From: Diogma glabrata
Taxonomy: Eukaryota; Arthropoda; Insecta; Diptera; Cylindrotomidae
Assembly: GCA_963693315.1 (NCBI GenBank)
Contig: OY856187.1
Coordinates: forward strand, 384,111,436-384,175,435
DNA: 64,000 nucleotides
Direction of reading: 5' to 3'
Position numbers and translations under genes: made by a program
Notes under the pieces: model-generated
What the model saw: only the letters and a program-made list of their open reading frames with translations
The model's database searches: none
What the model was told of the DNA's origin: nothing
Part shown: one piece after another, positions 1-14,484 of the stretch
How the letters are laid out: every line of letters begins with the position of its first letter
How positions within the stretch are numbered: the first letter of the stretch is position 1

Positions 1-3
1 GTA

Positions 4-69
<66 letters not shown>
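1..69. repeat. (TA)n microsatellite
   Basis: Uninterrupted TA dinucleotides run into the left end of the mariner copy. Together with 1364-1518 they form one tract that the transposon splits. Confidence 0.95.
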
Positions 70-1523
<1,454 letters not shown>

Positions 1524-1835
1524 GGTGGCCCAAAAAAAAAGAATTTTTTTTTTTTCGAGTCTCGTACCAAAATATGTAAGTTTATAATGTTTAAAGAGTC
1601 CCTTCCAAATGGCAGGTCAAAAAAAAATTTTTTAAGGGTCGCTCAAAATTTTCAAAAATTTCTAAAATCGTCCAAAATCGAATTTTTTTTTTTTGTAACA
1701 TTTTTCTCATTGTTTCATTTTATGCTACAAAAAAATGATAAAGATCCTGAAAATCTCAAGTCAAAACTTTAATATTTAAAGGTCGCTCCAAATTTTTCAA
1801 AGTTTCCAAGACAAGTACTTTCTATCTTTTCGAGC

Positions 1836-2094
1836 TACTTCTAAACATAAATATCAACGAACTTTATTTTTTGTTAAAATATTAAAATATAAAAAATTTT
1901 GTTAAAATATTTATTTTTGAAAAATAAATAAACTTAAAGAATTAAAAAAATTATGATTTTATGACATTTACGGTACAATAGTGAGATATGTTAATTTAAT
2001 TTTTTTTTTGTTTCTCGTGCTTTAATTCCATTCTTTAGTATGTCAAATTCAAGAAAAAAAAAATAAAGTTCGTTGATATTTATGTTTAGAAGTA
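1836..2094. repeat. 35-bp perfect inverted repeat, 189-bp loop
   Basis: The arm at 1836-1870 (starting TACTTCTAAACATAAATATC) is the exact reverse complement of 2060-2094. The loop is AT-rich and non-coding. Confidence 0.85.
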
Positions 2095-2449
2095 AAAATA
2101 AATTAACAATAAATTTTAAATAAATTTTTTAACAATAAATTTTGAATAATTTATCTTAAAGTAGACTAAATTACCTTTTCATCGATATACTGTTGACGCA
2201 AATCGGATAAAAAATGACAGAGCTGTGAATTTTTGAATTTGACTCCGTTTTTGATTTTTCTCGATTTTCGCGAAACTTTGTTTGGTGATATCTCATGAAA
2301 AACCACTTATTAAATTTTTTCGGTCAAATTAGTTTTTTTTTTCACGAGATGAATCTATGTATTAACGCATTTTCAGACAAATTGGAAATGGTCACCTAAG
2401 ATTTTTGCTTTTTCCTCTCAATTTAATATGAAATGGTCGATATATAAAA

Positions 2450-3411
<962 letters not shown>

Positions 3412-3834
3412 TTGAATTTTGAAAAATGGCACACGACATTGGAAACAAAAGACAATAAGCTACAATTTTTGCCCATAGACCTTCTGAAAACCCTGAACCA
3501 ATTCTGAAGACCGATTCTGAACACCAAACTATGTTTTATGTGTTAAAATTTAATACCTTTAAAACAAAACAAGCTCAATAAAATCCTTGCACTAGTTTTT
3601 AGTAAATCTAAATTTACAGTAAAATAAATCATTCGAACATAAAAAAATAAAACAAAAAATTAAAGATTTTTTTTTAAATCGCAAGGTTTGAAAAATTAAA
3701 ACTAACTTTTAAATAGCCTAACTGAAGTAACTTTCAAACAAAAAAAAATTATTAAAATTGGTTCAGCCGCTCCAGTACAATTCCACTTTTCACTTTCTTG
3801 TTTCTTAAAAAAGTTCGAGCCACCCTGTTTCTAA

Positions 3835-5577
3835 ACTAGTGAGAAAATAAAATAATAAAAAATACGTGTTCGTTTTTTTTATTATACTAACGATCATCAA
3901 AGTTTCAAGAAAATCGGAGCATTTTTTTAAAATAATTGTTCTTCGCACAAAAGTTTTCAAACAAATTTCAAACCAAACGTAAAATTTTTCTAAACAAATA
4001 AAACCTTAAAGGGTTTTAAGCAATTACTTGTTTCTGAGCAAGAGAGCCTTTTGGTGGTGGTATCTAAGGCAAGAACAAATCACTTTTCCTTTAAAACTGC
4101 CTTTGACGGCTCTTACCCGGTAAGGAAAATCATATCAATTTAGCATCATAAATTTTAGTAAATGTACAAATAACTAACTTTACGATCACGATGATGATTA
4201 ATGGTTAATCGTTCGTGTTAAATTGTTTCCTAATTTTTGAAATAGTTTTCAATATTTTAAATGCTATGTTTTATTATAGAATGGTTGGTTTAATGTGTCG
4301 TCACATACGCCCTCTTTTTAGTGCTAATTTATGACATATCATGTAAAAAGATTATGATCACATTTTATAGAAAAATTTCTTGGAAAAGTGTGAATTGATT
4401 TCGGATTCCAATTGCAAATTTGAGAAAAAAAAATGGAGTTTATACGTAAGTCCAAGGTGAACAGTATTGCTGTCTTTTAGAACGTGTTGTTCGAAATATC
4501 TCGATGTTGTTCCAAATATTTCGACATAAATTTTAAAAAAAACTTTACGAAATTGATAAAAATCAGAAGGTGGAAATTGAAGTGGAGGTGTGCCACATCA
4601 AATTTATACTGCAAAATCTGATACTGTAAACCGTTTCTTGTTAGTTCATAACGGGGTCTAATGACACCAGGAGATAAATGCCAGGAGATACACATGTCAG
4701 GAGATAAATCTAGTAAGAAAACAAAAACCAATGAGGCCTACGCCAAAAAAATCTCTAAACAAAAAAAAAAACACTTAGAGGACCATCGTGGTCTTCTACT
4801 AAGTCCTAAAGAAAAATATTTCAACGAATTTAATAGTAAAAAATTTATATATATATACCTATATTAAAAAAAAGCCTTACTTAGTAAGCGGTTAGTTATT
4901 GTGCTGCTTTTGAATTGTCTTGATTATCGTAAAATGTTTAATAATTCAGACTACCCTAATATGTGCTTGAACTTCAATATTCTGGATCGTATCTCCCATT
5001 CCTTGTTGGTACTTCTAACTACAGCCTTGTAACGGCAATTTTTTAACCACCCATAAAATGGTTTTTAGTGTTGCACAAGTATTTTTTGGTGTTATTACTT
5101 TTGTTGATTTATTTAGATCCCAAATAGAGAAACACATTGACTATGACAACTTCAATACAGTGATTATGTGTAAACAGAATTTACTTATATAACTTTAATA
5201 ATTTTCAATAAATCACAACAACAATTATACAGTAACAAAATTTTTTCTTTATTTTCATTATCATCAAATCACTAACTTTTCTTCTTATAACAAATTATGA
5301 TTTTTTTTATGTAACATCTATAATAATTTATTAGGATTTTTAGTTAGTTTATTTAAATCCCAAAATATAACAACTTCAACAATGTGAATTTATTTTTATT
5401 ATTCATAAGATTTTGACTTTCTCAATTTCCAATAATTTATAGCAATAGTAACAAGAAATCTTTGTATTTTCAGTAATAACAAATCACTATCTCTTCTTTC
5501 TCTTGAAACTAATTATGATTTTCATATATAATTTATAACGAAATTCAAATGCTACAGACCGGCTGAAATAATATTTT
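3835..5577. other. no gene seen
   Basis: AT-rich sequence with no conserved reading frame. The only structure noticed is a short degenerate tandem motif (CAGGAGATAAATG-like, three times) at about 4663-4710. Confidence 0.5.
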
Positions 5578-5710
5578 AATTATAATCGTTAATCAACACC
5601 TTAGAACGCCAGTTGTTGTGGGACCCAGGTCTAGACCTAGGTCTTAAAAGGTATTTATGTGTTGTTGTGACACATATTCTAAACCCTATTACACAACACA
5701 TTTTATTAAA
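5578..5710 (-). repeat. repeat S, uninterrupted copy (empty site)
   Basis: The reverse complement matches 38425-38520 and the short flank at 31686-31707. It includes the block around GTATTTATGTGTTGTTGTGACACAT and the string AAACCCTATTACACAACACA. This copy lacks the 6.7-kb insertion present between the two halves of the other copy, so it shows the pre-insertion sequence. Confidence 0.75.
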
Positions 5711-5873
5711 AAAAAGTCCAAGCGGCACGTATATTCGCTAGAAATAGGTAGATTTTGAGATCAGTCAGTTTTGTGTGCCAGTAGAATCTGATGTATCAGA
5801 TTAGTTTAAACAGCACAAACTAATTTCAAACAGATATCGAACAAATTTTAAAAAGAAAATTAGCTACATATAA

Positions 5874-8734
5874 GGGTAATTCTTTTATAAACCGAACACC
5901 TTTCTGACCGACCCATTTTTGATTTGGCTAAAATTTTTTTTAGGGGTTTTCTATCGAAAAAAAAGATATATGTGTTCGAGGATTTTTTTTTTTTGTGGAA
6001 AATAGAGCTGTTATAAATTTCGAGAATTTCGTGATTTTCGGCTTGAAGGCTTATTTTCAAAAATTCATAACTTCGGTTTTATAGAAGATAGAAGGTTTGT
6101 CTTTTCTTTATTTGAAAGTTAAAAGATGGAATTTCTTAAAAATAAATATTTTCAACTAAAGTTATTAACAAATTCCTATTGTTATAAGCAAATAAAATGT
6201 TAAAATTAAATTTTAACCATTGCCCCACCCATGAAATTAGTTTTTAATATTATCATCGTATTTATCGTTCAATTTTTTATAAAAACAGTATTCTTTTTAA
6301 TGGAGAAATGATATTTACTGTTAGAAATAAATTAATTTATCGAGCGCGGGACGACAAAAAATTCCATATATGGGTCATTCTTTTACATACCGAACATAAT
6401 AGGACATAATGTGACTAAAACATTTTTGATTCAGCTGAAAATTTTTTTGAGGGTTCTATATAAACATTACGATATACTTGTTTTCGGATTTTTTTTTTGT
6501 TTTTTAGGGGAAATAGACCGGTTCTAAATTCCGAGAATTTTGTGATTTTTGGTTTGAAGACTTGTTTTCAAAGATTTATAACTTCGGTTCTGGTAGAGAT
6601 AGACACTTTTTGTTTGTTTTATTTTAAAGAATAGAAATGCAATTTAAAAAAAAATTGTTAATTATAAAAATTATTAACAAATTCCTATTGTTATAAAGAA
6701 ATAAAATTTTAAAATCAGTTTTTAGTAATTATATAAAAAAAATAAAGAGTGTTTAATGTAATCATCGTTTTCTACGTTCAATTTTTAATAAGAAACGTAT
6801 ATTTAGTTAGTAGAGAAATGAGTTTTATTGTTAGAAATGAACTAATTTATCGAGCGCGATACGATAACAAATTTTATAAATTTTTGTCGTCCGGCGCTGG
6901 AAAAATTAACTTATTTGTAACAGTAAAACTCATTTTTTCATTATTTAAATATACGTTTCTTATTGAAAATTAAATGAAGTCCAAAGTCTTAAATGAAGTC
7001 CAAAGGCTAATGAATAAAGCAATAAAAGCTATATTTAATCTACCTGTACTAACACCAAGTAGAGTTTTGTACGAAAATTATAATTTCTTAAACCTTCGGC
7101 AGCTTATATCAATGGAAAAAGTGAAACTTATTTTTAATTTAAAAAAAGGACTTATAAAATCCAATATACAACTAAGGTCAAATGTCCAAGTTCACAGTTA
7201 CAACACAAGGATTGCTAATCAATTGAGACTTTCGCAACCGAGAACGGATAGAAAACTACGAAGCCTAAAACACACAGCCATTAAATACTACAATGAACTA
7301 CCACAATTTATAAAAGAATCTAATTGTATTCACACGCTGAAAAAGAGATTTAAAAAGTATGTTAGGAACCAATATCTGATGTCAACTGAAAACTAATACT
7401 AAAAATATTGAGTCAACAAATATAATAATAACACTAATAACACTTTTAAGTCTTAACTTCCATCCATATTGTCTTGTTTTTAATCTGTTTTGTTTTTAAA
7501 TTGAACCATTATTTTGTATTTAATCATAATTTTAACATAAATTAAATCAATATTACATATCTAATTTTGTTTTTGTTATTATTTTTTTTTCTTTTTTGTT
7601 AATGTTATTATTAAATTATTCTTCTTTAAATTAATATTAAACAAAAATCAATTCCTTCTTCTCTAATACCAGCCATAGCTGCCTGAGAAGTAGTACACGG
7701 ATTAATTTATTATTATTTTGTATGTTTGAAAATAATTTAGAAATGTAAATGTAATTAATTAAATAATAATAATAATAATAATAATAATAAAGTAAACATT
7801 TTGGAGGAAAAATTAAACGTAGAACACGATGATTACATTAAACACTCTTTATTTTTTTTAGATAATTACTAAAAACTGATTTTAAAATTTTATTTGTTTA
7901 TAACAATAGGTATTTGTTAATAATTTTTATAATCAATAATTTTTTTTTTAAATTGCATCTCTATTCTTTAAAATAAAACAAACAAAAAGTGTCTATCTCT
8001 ACCAGAACCGAAGTTATAAATCTTTGAAAACAAGTCTTCAAACCAAAAATCACAAAATTCTCGGAATTTAGAACCGCTCTATTTCCCCTAAAAAACAAAA
8101 AAAAAAAATCCGAAAACAAGTATATCGTAATGTTTATATAGAACCCTCAAAAAAATTTTCAGCTGAATCAAAAATGTTTTAGTCACATTATGTCCTATTA
8201 TGTTCGGTATGTAAAAGAATGACCCATATATGGAATTTTTTGTCGTCCCGCGCTCGATAAATTAATTTATTTCTAACAGTAAATATAATTTCTCCATTAA
8301 AAAAAATACTGTTTTTATAAAAAATTGAACGACAAATACGATGATAATATTAAAAACTAATTTCATGGGTGGGGCAATGGTTAAAATTTAATTTTAACAT
8401 TTTATTTGTTTATAACAATAGGATTTTGTTAATAACTTTAGTTGAAAATATTTATTTTTAAAAAATTTCATCTTTTAGCTTTCAAATAAAGAAAAGACAA
8501 ACCTTCTATCTTCTATAAAACGGAAGTTATGCATTTTTGAAAATAAGTCTTCAAGCCGAATTACACGAAATTCTTGAAATTTAGAACAGCTCTAGTTTCT
8601 AAAAAAAAAAAAAAAATCCTCGAACATATATATCTTTTTTTTCGATAGAAAACCCCTAAAAAAAATTTCAGCCAAATCAAAAATGGGTCGGTCAGATTTT
8701 GTCCAAATCTGTTCGGTTTATAAAAGAATTACCC
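5874..8734. mobile_element. fold-back element with ~0.9-kb inverted arms, ATAA duplication
   Basis: The arms at 5874-6785 and about 7830-8734 are inverted copies of each other. The outer ends are GGGTAATTCTTTTATAAACC and its inverse. Each arm is itself two diverged repeats about 498 bp apart: the inner start at 6372 reads GGGTCATTCTTTTACATACC. ATAA occurs immediately outside both ends (5870-5873 and 8735-8738). Removing the element rejoins repeat R exactly as in the uninterrupted copies at 20.7 and 56.0 kb. No transposase is seen, so it is non-autonomous. Confidence 0.88.
6974..7396 (+). pseudogene. non-LTR retrotransposon, C-terminal fragment
   Basis: An uninterrupted frame of 140 residues matches the C-terminal tail typical of Jockey/RTE-type reverse transcriptase proteins. 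That tail carries a conserved VQ...NKAIKAIFNLP stretch, LNLRQLI, VHSYNTR and a late KYYNELP. The reverse transcriptase core is absent, so the copy is strongly 5'-truncated. A 3' tail of AAT repeats (about 7757-7795) is the kind of simple-repeat tail such elements carry. The fragment fills the loop of the fold-back, so it was either captured by it or inserted in it. Confidence 0.75.
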
Positions 8735-9535
8735 ATAAGCAAAACTATATCTATCCAATTTTGCAACAAACAAATATCAAATCTACCACATAACATGTGT
8801 GTGACAATTTATGACACTAACTTTAGACACAAACGCTACGATATCATATGTCGTCCAATTACTGCAAAATATCAAAATAGTTTATTTCTAAGAAAAAAAA
8901 TTAATTTCTTCTATTCAAACCTTTTTATTTTTTTTTTTCATTGGCTGTTATAAGTTTTTTGCAAATTGTAGTTAAGGATTGTTGCAAACTTTTTTGTTGA
9001 AGCCAACAAGTCAAAAACCTCTAACTACAGAGGTTTATATTTATAAGAAACGGATAAAAATGTTTCCACAGATTCTAAATTTATGAAGTTTTTAAAAATA
9101 TTAGTATCCAAACGGCCGTTATAACGGATTAAAAAAACAATTTTTTTTTATAGTATAAAGCCTCTAGTTATTTAACCATGTGTTAGATTTTTATGATTTA
9201 CGAGCTTGTTCAAGATAGTAATAAAACACACATGTTTACGAAAGGTTTTTTGATCTGGCTCTACAAATGCGACCGTGAGAGTGTCATTCAAACGCATTTT
9301 GTGTTTTACAAGATTTTTTGTTGGAGCCGCTCACTCAGAAACCTCCAACCGCAATTGTCTTTTTTTTTTAAATAAACTGATTAAAAAGGTTTTACAAATT
9401 CTAAATTTATAAAGTTTTTAAAAATATTAGAATCCAAACGGCCGTTCTAACGGATCTAAAAAACAGAGTTTTTTTTAGTATAAAGCCTCTAGTTTCTTAA
9501 CCATAAGTTGGATTTGGCTGATTTACGAATTTGTC

Positions 9536-10204
9536 GCAGACAAATACATTTTGTTCTGTGATAATAAAAAAATTTAGAAACTTGACCCAATATTTCTCCG
9601 AGAAATTTCTAGGACCATTAATCATCAATCAATTTTTTACTTATATCTGTTACAGTTTTATTTTTTATAGTAATTTAATCTGCATTATCGTCATTCGACT
9701 GGAAGCCTTCTGCCAACTTAAACAGTTTCGGCTAAGCTCGTAAAAATAAAATTTGCGTTACGATTTTTTTATTTTCGGCTGGAGGCTTGCGGCTTACTTG
9801 ATCAAAATCAGAAATTGAGACCAAGTTGTTTTATGGTCAAATTAATTATGCTTACACAAAACGAATAGAACTTCAGAACAAGGATATTTGTTTGAATCAT
9901 GTTAGTAGTTTTCTCTTACAAGTTTAAAATAAAACAAAAAATTTTCTTTCTTTATAGTAAGATTAATCGGATGATTTATATTTGTTAACCAAAAAGAAAT
10001 TAATTTACATTATTTATTTAATGAAGTGAGCATTGTTTCATATATTGCTGTTCATTAGCTATATTTACTTACATGCGTTAATTAATACACCCTGGATTAC
10101 GCAAAAAGTCTATTCAACTTTGGTAGCCAAATATTTTGTTTCGAACTCTTGGCTGTGATACCAACAAATGAACGTGAGCCAAAATCCCAATAATAACGGT
10201 ACTT
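9536..10204. other. no gene seen
   Basis: AT-rich sequence between the broken end of repeat R copy 1 and the first recognisable LINE remnant. It shows no conserved frame and no clear repeat boundary. Confidence 0.4.
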
Positions 10205-10236
10205 TTCAGCACCATAAGAAAAAAAATATTGGACCC

Positions 10237-10418
10237 TCAGCCGTATTTTTCAATTGAACATTAAAGGCCTTAGCAAGGCATTGAAGGCATTAGATGAAGC
10301 GCAACTTACCTCTAGAGGAAACATTACATTGTTGGCTACAAATAAGCTAGTGCTATCTACCACCAAGCATATGGATCTGCCACGTATGTAAAGTCAGAAA
10401 TCATGAACTGCACACATG
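10237..10418 (+). pseudogene. LINE endonuclease N-terminal remnant
   Basis: A short open stretch reads like the start of an apurinic/apyrimidinic-type endonuclease domain (FQLNIKGLSKALKAL, then NITLLATNKL) and ends in a stop at about 10416-10418. The same LINE seems to continue at 14500, with a 4-kb transposon between. Identification is by motif only and the fragment is short. Confidence 0.4.
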
Positions 10419-12324
10419 TACTGATACAGACAGACAGACAACGATACACAGAGAGAAAAAAAGGGTTAAATTTGATAAAAAAATCATCAAATTGATGATT
10501 TTTGTATATCAATATATGGACGAGAATATGAGTTCTCAAATTCAGATTGAACTGTGGTTTATTTTTTTGAGTTGATGTAAATCTACTGATTATGATAAAC
10601 AAATTTCTTATTTTGATATTATATTCTCAATATTATTCTCAAAGCTTATAAACTTGTTGTATCAAATCAATACCAAAAGTTTCAATTTAAGATGGAGTTG
10701 TTTTTCTTCAAGAATTTGAGCGGAAGAAGTTGAGAAACCAAAAGCTCATTTTAAGAAATTCTGATCATTTTAAGAATTTTTTTGATCGACATGATCGTAT
10801 GTTACTTTTGGTATTGATCCGATATATTTCATTTTGAATCAATTCATTATCATTTTAAGAAAAATGTTTTCTATAATCGAAGATGACAATATTTAGTTTG
10901 AGAAAAGATTTTTCTCAATTTTAGTGGCTTATACGGGCGGGAATGAACGTACCAGCGACAACCACAAAAGCAAATAAAAAGCTGCCTGTCAGGGTTTTTA
11001 AGCCCGCGGAAAGATTTTTACATGCTTCGGTATTGCTAAATGTATCGGACATGCACTCGATGTTGTACGGCTATTTAGAGTGACTTATGGCTGCCAGAGT
11101 TGTTTCTTATCACATAGACCTTTAAGAAACATCACTGTCTCAGTTATCAATCGTAAAATAGCAACCTTGAAAAAATAAGGCTCTGGAATAAAACTCTCAA
11201 TCCACCGATGTTCCATTAACCTTAAACGGGACAAAAAAATCACTATTTTTAAAAAATATTCATTTATTTTAAATAGAGAATTTAAAAATAAATAAATTAT
11301 AATTTTCAATTTTTTTTTATAATTCATTTCTGTACAAATGAGCTAATCGAATTGAGAATAGTCGGCTTCCACATTTCTTTCTTATTTGTTGCACGAATTC
11401 TTGTATTTGGTCTCGTAGCGTAGTGAATTAATTTGAACAGTTTTAACTAAAAATTTAAATAAAAAAACAAAATTAAATTACTATTGAAGTGAATCAGATA
11501 AATAAATTAATTGCTGCAATAAGTGACTTCTATTGAGGGAAAAAAATCAATCCACTGCACCCATGTGTGTCGGAAGAGGCAACTGCAATTGGGAATTGTA
11601 GCGTGGCTAGTGATTGTAAATTTCATGAAATTTATATTTTTGAAATATTCCATGAAATGTTTCAGAAATGTTTCATGAAATATTTCAAAATGTTTTGTAT
11701 AGGTTTTATTTTGAATGCCAAAAACTCGAAAACAATGATATATAAAAACAAATTGTTCGAGATAGTGTAGAATAAAGTTAATTTGAACAAGGTTGATCTT
11801 CAATGGAAGGCGTCTAATTTTGAGAGTAAAATTGTGCTTAATGTGTGAATAAATAAATAACCAGTTAAAATGGCTCTCTTTATTGAAATTTAAATATTAT
11901 AATTAACACAGTGTATGTTTTATATATATTCATAAATATATTGTTCAATTTTGACTAGGGATTGCAATCCTAGGATTTTTTGCTTCCTGAATCCTGAAGG
12001 ATCAAATTCTTGCATAATCAAATTAATGCATTCAACTATATATTATGTACCGTTATAGTTTAATTGTGATCAAAACTTGTTTACCTGGGTCAGTTGGAAG
12101 ATCGTTCAAATCCTTTAGACTTTACTTAGCACTGGTACCACAATCTCGAAAAAATGTTTTGCCTTCTCGAAAAGTTTGTTATGTTTGTTCGGAAGGAGTC
12201 TTTTAAAATCTAAATCAATCTGTAGAAAAAAAAAGAATCTCTAGTTCCAATCTCTAGTTAAAATGTTTTCAACTTTAAACTTAACGAAATGCTGGCATTA
12301 GCATTACTATAAAGTGGCCAGTCA

Positions 12325-12689
12325 TTAAAAAATATTTTTAGATTTTTCCTTTGCTTCTTTAAACTCTCTTAGACGACCCTCACAATTCCATATCCAATAA
12401 ATTTCTAGCAACGGCTCTTGAATGACAGATAAGGTTTGCTGCAGCTCTTGAAATTCTTTTTGATCATATTCAGTAAGATCAACCGTTGAAGAACCTAATA
12501 TTAAAAATAATATAAAAACGAAGTTTAGTGATGTGCATTTGTCTAATTGTAAGAAGTTTTACCAAATAATTGTAATCCTGACGTTGTTGGAGTATCCAAT
12601 CGATTTTTTTTCGGTGTAATCATGCAACCTGCACTACTTAATTTGGTCGGTGATACAAATTGTATAACTTCCCTTTTGGAATTTTGCCA
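12325..12689 (-). pseudogene. possible two-exon gene fragment, unknown product
   Basis: On the minus strand an open stretch from 12689 to 12563 reads QFVSPTKLSSAGCMITPKK and ends at a donor-like GTAAAA. A 68-bp intron (12562-12495) ends AATATTAG. The frame continues without a stop to TAA at 12325, through EFQELQQTLSVIQEPLLEIY and a Lys/Glu-rich helical tail. Joining at the predicted sites keeps the frame, giving about 98 codons. No start codon is clear: a TGA precedes 12689, or an upstream exon existed. The family is not recognised. It could be the C-terminal part of the element's own protein or captured host sequence. Confidence 0.35.
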
Positions 12690-13570
12690 TCACAATAGTA
12701 ATAGTTCTTAAAACAAAAAAAAACTGTTAGATTTTAAACTTATTTTAAATGTTGTTAAAACTTTTCATGCAATTTTTAACAATTTTTCATGCAAGTATTT
12801 AGTACGTTATACTTAAGTTAGAGCTCAGAAATCGATAATGTCGGTTGATTTCGGAATTTTAATAAATTTCGACAAGAAACCATAATGTATGTATTTGGGC
12901 ACCCAGAAATGTTTGTCCCCGTTTTGCTTCAGGCCAATTGTTTAAAATATCCCGATTTTCACCTTCGATTGACTTGAAATTTTGTGTGTGATGTAATTTA
13001 ACTCAGTAATTTAAGCACCAATAGTGGCAAGTACATGCATCAAATAAACTGAACCCAGAACTCCCAGCAAACTGAATGAGCCAAACCTCGTTCTGTGCAC
13101 GCAAGTTTACTTTAATGAACACAGAAATTTAGAAAACATGCAACTTACCTTTTGAACTCCTATTATTGCTGGTTTTATGCACAGTTGGATGAATTCTTGC
13201 ACGGACACTTTTTATTTCACAAGATATAAGACGCGTTCATCTGCTGAAAAATTCTCTTACTGAATAATGTCGTATCGTAGTTTTTTCTTCGAAAGTATTA
13301 TATAGATTTTTTTCCCGAAAAAAACTTGACATTTCTGATCAGCTGATTTGTATTTCGACAACTTTAAATAATTGTTATTTCTTGCAAATCAAGATTGTTT
13401 TGCGTTGTCTTTAAGTTGTTTTTACTAAAGTTTCATTATTATTATTTTTTCAATAAATTTTAATACATAATTACTGATATCTAATTATCATCTGACAGGT
13501 AACATGCAGCAATCCATGCAGCAATATAACGATTTGAAGTTTAAAGAAAAAACTCTATAAAAAAAAATTA

Positions 13571-13910
13571 TTTTCATTTCGATCTTATACGTTCAATTTG
13601 AGAGAAAAAGTATGAAGTCGACAAATTTTTTTTCTCAATTTTATCGATGTAAGATCAAATCGAGAGTAATCGAATATTAATTATTTTCATTTCAATCTCA
13701 TAAGTTCAATCTGAGAGAAAAATAATAAAACTGAGAATTTTTTTTTCTCAATTTTATATACGTTGATCAAACCGAGAATAATCGAGTATTAGTTAGTTTC
13801 ATTTCGATCTCATAAGTTCAATTTGAGAGAAAAGGTATAAAATCGGAAATTTTTTTTTCTTAATTTTATCTACGTGGATCAAATTGAGAATACTCGCGTA
13901 TAACTTATTA
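13571..13910. repeat. 113-bp tandem repeat, three units
   Basis: Units begin TTTTCATTTCGATC or a close variant at about 13571, 13684 and 13797. Each contains TTCAATTTGAGAGAAAA and ends near CTCAATTTTAT plus GATCAAAT. They lie in the right third of the 4.03-kb element and may be subterminal repeats. Confidence 0.75.
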
Positions 13911-14484
13911 TTATTTTGATCTTTAAGTTTCAAAAAGAAACAAAAAGGATTATAGTGAAAATATTTTACTCTCATTTTGACATTTGTGAATCAAATAAAT
14001 GATGGGGAAGTAACAAAGTGATGTGTACTTCTCTATTCAATTTGAAAAATAGAAATTTTATTCTGATTCAAAAATTTCTTGTATTTATACAGAAAAAATG
14101 AAAACGATCTTTATTTACTCAAAACAAGAATAAATGTATTTCCTATTGTTGAACAAAAACAATTATCAACTTCAGTATTTCATTCTCCTGTAGGATGATC
14201 GAATTGATAGTTTTTTCTCACTTTTAAGGTTTTGTTGTATTAAAATGATATAAATTTACTTGAAATGAGAATAAATATATCTTCTGTTTTTAATCATATA
14301 TAATTCTCAATAATAGTATTTTATTCACTTTTATGTGTGATCGAATTGATAGTTTTTATCTCAGTTTTAAATTTCGGAGCATTAAAATGATTTAAATTTT
14401 CTCAAATTAAGAAGAAACTGAAATTTCTATTTTCAATCATACACAATTCTCAAATCTAGAATTTTTTTTCTCTCTGTGTATACA

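Larger units (their letters stand above)
5711..9535 (+). repeat. repeat family R, copy 1, interrupted
   Basis: Starts AAAAAAGTCCAAGCGGCACG and matches 20543 onwards and 55830 onwards. The first 160 bp precede a fold-back insertion, and the family sequence resumes at 8735. It then holds one full and one partial unit of an approximately 310-bp tandem module with the palindrome AACGGCCGTT, and breaks off near 9535 before the (TA)n tract found in the other copies. No protein-coding capacity is evident. Confidence 0.8.
10447..14478. mobile_element. 4.03-kb element, CACAGAGAG termini, TA duplication
   Basis: The first 16 bases (CACAGAGAGAAAAAAA) are repeated exactly in inverse at the right end (14463-14478). 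TA flanks both sides (10445-10446 and 14479-14480). A subterminal palindrome around AATCATCAAATTGATGATT lies at about 10481-10505. The interior is mostly non-coding but holds a possible two-exon gene (12325-12689) and a 113-bp tandem array. The element splits LINE endonuclease remnants. The superfamily is not recognised, but a TA target fits several IS630/Tc1-like groups. Confidence 0.75.
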
